Shown here: positions 62,092-64,000 of the stretch, piece after piece
How the letters are laid out: the number at the start of each line of letters is the position of its first letter
Position numbering within the stretch: the stretch's first letter is position 1
Assembly (NCBI GenBank): GCA_963697285.1
Contig: CAVONI010000012.1
Location: 1,240,001-1,304,000 of the forward strand
Length of the DNA: 64,000 nt
Source: JAEUQQ01 sp963697285
Lineage (GTDB): Bacteria > Acidobacteriota > Vicinamibacteria > Vicinamibacterales > JAFNAJ01
Reading direction: 5' to 3'
Notes under the pieces: generated by a model
What the model saw: the letters and a program-made list of their open reading frames with translations, nothing else
Databases searched by the model: none
What the model was told of the DNA's origin: nothing
Program-made: the position numbers and the translations under genes

Positions 62092-64000
62092 ATGGCGGTC
62101 GCACCGCGAGCTCTTAGCGACGCACTCCGTGAGGCTTCTCAGGCGCTCGACTCTGGCGAGGTCGTTCGAGCAACAGCCACTCTGGTCGCGCTTGGCACTC
62201 GCGACATGACCGCGGCTGATCGTGCCCTACTGAATTCCCTGCAGAGTGAGGCCTTCCTGCTCTCAGGCGACAACTCACATGCCATTCAGACCGCCTCGCG
62301 CCTTGTCGACGGGCCGCAGATCCCCCGCGAGGCCTTGGCGCGCGCGTCACTGGTGAGTGCAGCCATCGCCGGAGACGAGGGACGCCTTGACAACGCGCGG
62401 CGGTTCGCCGAGCGTGCGAGACACTTCGCCGCAGGCACGTCTGATCCGGTTCTCCGCGCTCGCGTCGAACTCCGTGTCCTGGCCATTCTTGCAGATACGC
62501 TGCCTCATGCGGAGACCGTGCGCCACCTGCAACGAGCCTCTGATCTCGTACACGACAGCTCAGACTCAGGGTTAGTTGCTCATTTGCATGTCATTCACGC
62601 CACGCTCGACGGCAAACGCGGGCTTGTTACAAGAGCGTGGAAACACATCGAGGTAGCCAATGATGTCTTGGGGCGCAGGAGGAACTCGCTTCTAGACACC
62701 CAGATTGCGCTCACTTCAATGATTCTGTCCTCACTTGAGGACGACCACGCCTCCACAGTCCACTTTGGCCGGGTGGCCCTTGACGCAAGTACCAAGAATG
62801 GTTACCTGCGATTGACACCACGCATACAGAGCAATCTCGCCTTGGCCCTTCTGCGCACAGGGGAGCTCGCCAGTGCCGAGCGCCTGTTTGATGAGGCGCT
62901 ATCTCGCACTCTCCCAGCCACCTCTCGCGTCGGACTTTGCGACTCGCGCGCGCATCTCTGTCTGCTCCTCGACGACCTCGACAATTGCCAACGCCTCTTG
63001 GACGAAGCGTTTGCAATCCTAGGAGAGCGACCTAACGATTACGAATGGTACAGGTTCGGACTGCACGAGACACAACTGCTTCTGAAGGTTCTCGCAGGTC
63101 ACAGCGATGTGATTGAGTACGCGGAATCCGTACGGCAACTTGCGGAGGTAAGTGGTCATGGGAATTTCGCAGCGCTCTTTGCGATCTTCGCAGCGACATC
63201 CCATTGCCTTCATGGCGATCCGGAGGCAGCCATTACTACCGCGTCGTTGGTCGCTTCTTCGCACGGAGAGGTCGCGCTCACGACCATCGGCAGGCGTGAA
63301 GCTGTCTTGGCCCATGCATTCGCCCTCGAAAAGAATGTGTCTCTGGCTACGCATCACTTGGGACGCGCGTGTCGGATCATCGGCACCATTGGAACCGCGC
63401 TTCACCGCCGCGCACTCGACGACCTAGTTGCAACGCTCGCGCCACTCGGTGTCGCTCTGGAGCACTCCGAAACGACCGCGATTGATTCTATTGACAACGC
63501 AGGCTTCATCGTCGAGTGTTCAGCACATCCAGAGGTTCTGGCAAAGGAAGTCTTGTCACAACTGCGTGGATGTGAAACGGTGCATTCGGCTGTCATCTCT
63601 CGATCGAGTCAGGACAAATCTGACGCGGCACTTCGCCTCTCTGCGGAGGTCGATGCCACCCGACCGGCAGACATTGAGATTTCGTTGGGCTCGTTACGTG
63701 GCGACTTCTACACCCTCAAGGTGTGGTTGGGAGTACCCGTCGCCAGCAACCGTTCCCGTGTCATAACACGCATAGCCGACGCAGCAGTTGCTGAGCGGGA
63801 ATCGCAGCGGATTGCCTTGGAGAGGTCGATGGTCTCGCCGGTCGCGGTGCCCTGCGCGACTCTGGACGGGGTGTTCAATGCGCCAGAAATGAGAGCCGTC
63901 GTTCGAATGATCGAACAAGTGGCATCTACGCCTATCCCGGTACTGCTCCTAGGGGAAACAGGGACGGGCAAGGAGGTTCTGGCACGAGCGCTGCATGATC
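62092..64000 (+). CDS. TPR-containing sigma-54-type AAA+ regulator (3' end beyond window)
   Basis: An open frame of at least 636 codons. Residues 1-~430 form helical TPR-like repeats (ARRFAERARHFAAGTSDPVL, RIQSNLALALLRTGELASAERLFDEAL, RVGLCDSRAHLCLLLDDLDN). A middle region is of unknown fold. The last residues reach the P-loop of an AAA+ domain, LLLGETGTGKEVLARALHD, the form found in sigma-54 enhancer-binding proteins (GETGTGKE). The protein is thus a transcription activator or a related signalling ATPase; the GAFTGA loop and DNA-binding domain that would prove this lie beyond the window. Codon usage appears less GC-biased than in neighbouring genes. ATG 62092 lacks a strong ribosome site. 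Confidence 0.8.
   Translation, partial: MAVAPRALSDALREASQALDSGEVVRATATLVALGTRDMTAADRALLNSLQSEAFLLSGDNSHAIQTASRLVDGPQIPREALARASLVSAAIAGDEGRLDNARRFAERARHFAAGTSDPVLRARVELRVLAILADTLPHAETVRHLQRASDLVHDSSDSGLVAHLHVIHATLDGKRGLVTRAWKHIEVANDVLGRRRNSLLDTQIALTSMILSSLEDDHASTVHFGRVALDASTKNGYLRLTPRIQSNLALALLRTGELASAERLFDEALSRTLPATSRVGLCDSRAHLCLLLDDLDNCQRLLDEAFAILGERPNDYEWYRFGLHETQLLLKVLAGHSDVIEYAESVRQLAEVSGHGNFAALFAIFAATSHCLHGDPEAAITTASLVASSHGEVALTTIGRREAVLAHAFALEKNVSLATHHLGRACRIIGTIGTALHRRALDDLVATLAPLGVALEHSETTAIDSIDNAGFIVECSAHPEVLAKEVLSQLRGCETVHSAVISRSSQDKSDAALRLSAEVDATRPADIEISLGSLRGDFYTLKVWLGVPVASNRSRVITRIADAAVAERESQRIALERSMVSPVAVPCATLDGVFNAPEMRAVVRMIEQVASTPIPVLLLGETGTGKEVLARALHD

Noticed and set aside
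1..64000. tRNA, rRNA or insertion-sequence genes
   Set aside because: Scanned for by eye; no cloverleaf, rRNA core sequence, transposase motif or terminal inverted repeat pair was convincing.

Overview
The window is about 64 kb of uniformly GC-rich chromosome and reads as an Acidobacteriota genome, probably class Vicinamibacteria. This placement is an inference. It rests on the combination of carboxypeptidase-regulatory-like TonB receptors, many Ser/Thr kinases, several PEP-CTERM proteins, a hybrid multi-PAS kinase and an S8 protease ending in TLIWGD repeats. No rRNA, tRNA, CRISPR array, insertion sequence or phage gene was seen.

Layout. 0-5.5 kb (minus): M48 metalloprotease (cut by the window edge), DapA-family aldolase, metallo-beta-lactamase-fold hydrolase and a hybrid PAS histidine kinase. 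5.6-8.9 kb: a PEP-CTERM protein, a small lipoprotein and a secreted protein of unknown function. 9-21.8 kb (minus): one exopolysaccharide operon, read 5' to 3' as chain-length regulator, outer-membrane export protein, priming glycosyltransferase, asparagine-synthase-like amidotransferase, polymerase/ligase, GT2, flippase, GT2, GT4 and a DUF2264 protein. Most junctions overlap by 1-16 bases, so translation is probably coupled. 21.9-28.8 kb: orphan antitoxins, a methyltransferase, a CPA2 antiporter with TrkA domains, three consecutive genes broken by single-base insertions, and a tandem two-domain adenylate kinase. 29-34 kb: a secreted ankyrin protein overlapping a membrane TIR protein, a DinB-like protein, a sulfatase with a clear sigma-70-type promoter, and a PEP-CTERM protein. 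35-36.7 kb: a kinase gene with its catalytic core deleted and a toxin-antitoxin pair with a shortened toxin.

36.7-49.8 kb (minus) is the most interesting stretch. A Ser/Thr kinase with a CHASE2 sensor, a secreted caspase-like peptidase and a secreted helical-repeat protein form one tight operon. A DUF4062 protein, a deoxyribosyltransferase-like/TRAFs-binding protein and a patatin-like phospholipase follow upstream on the same strand. These are domain types known from bacterial conflict and cell-death systems, and the arrangement is my main candidate for an undescribed system.

50-55 kb holds a muropeptide-recycling pair (NlpC/P60 peptidase and Tat-exported dipeptide epimerase) beside a decayed partial copy of the same pair and other gene scraps. 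55-64 kb has a frameshifted PEP-CTERM gene, a creatininase-family protein, a TonB-dependent receptor, the S8 protease with 18 exact-length TLIWGD units, and the start of a TPR/sigma-54-type AAA+ regulator that leaves the window.

Two window-wide themes stand out. A hairpin repeat (GGGCCGC...GCGGCCCC then CTACACCTGG) recurs between genes. Many otherwise healthy genes carry single-base indels, mostly +1, which points either to sequencing error or to real decay and should be settled before any of them is called a pseudogene.
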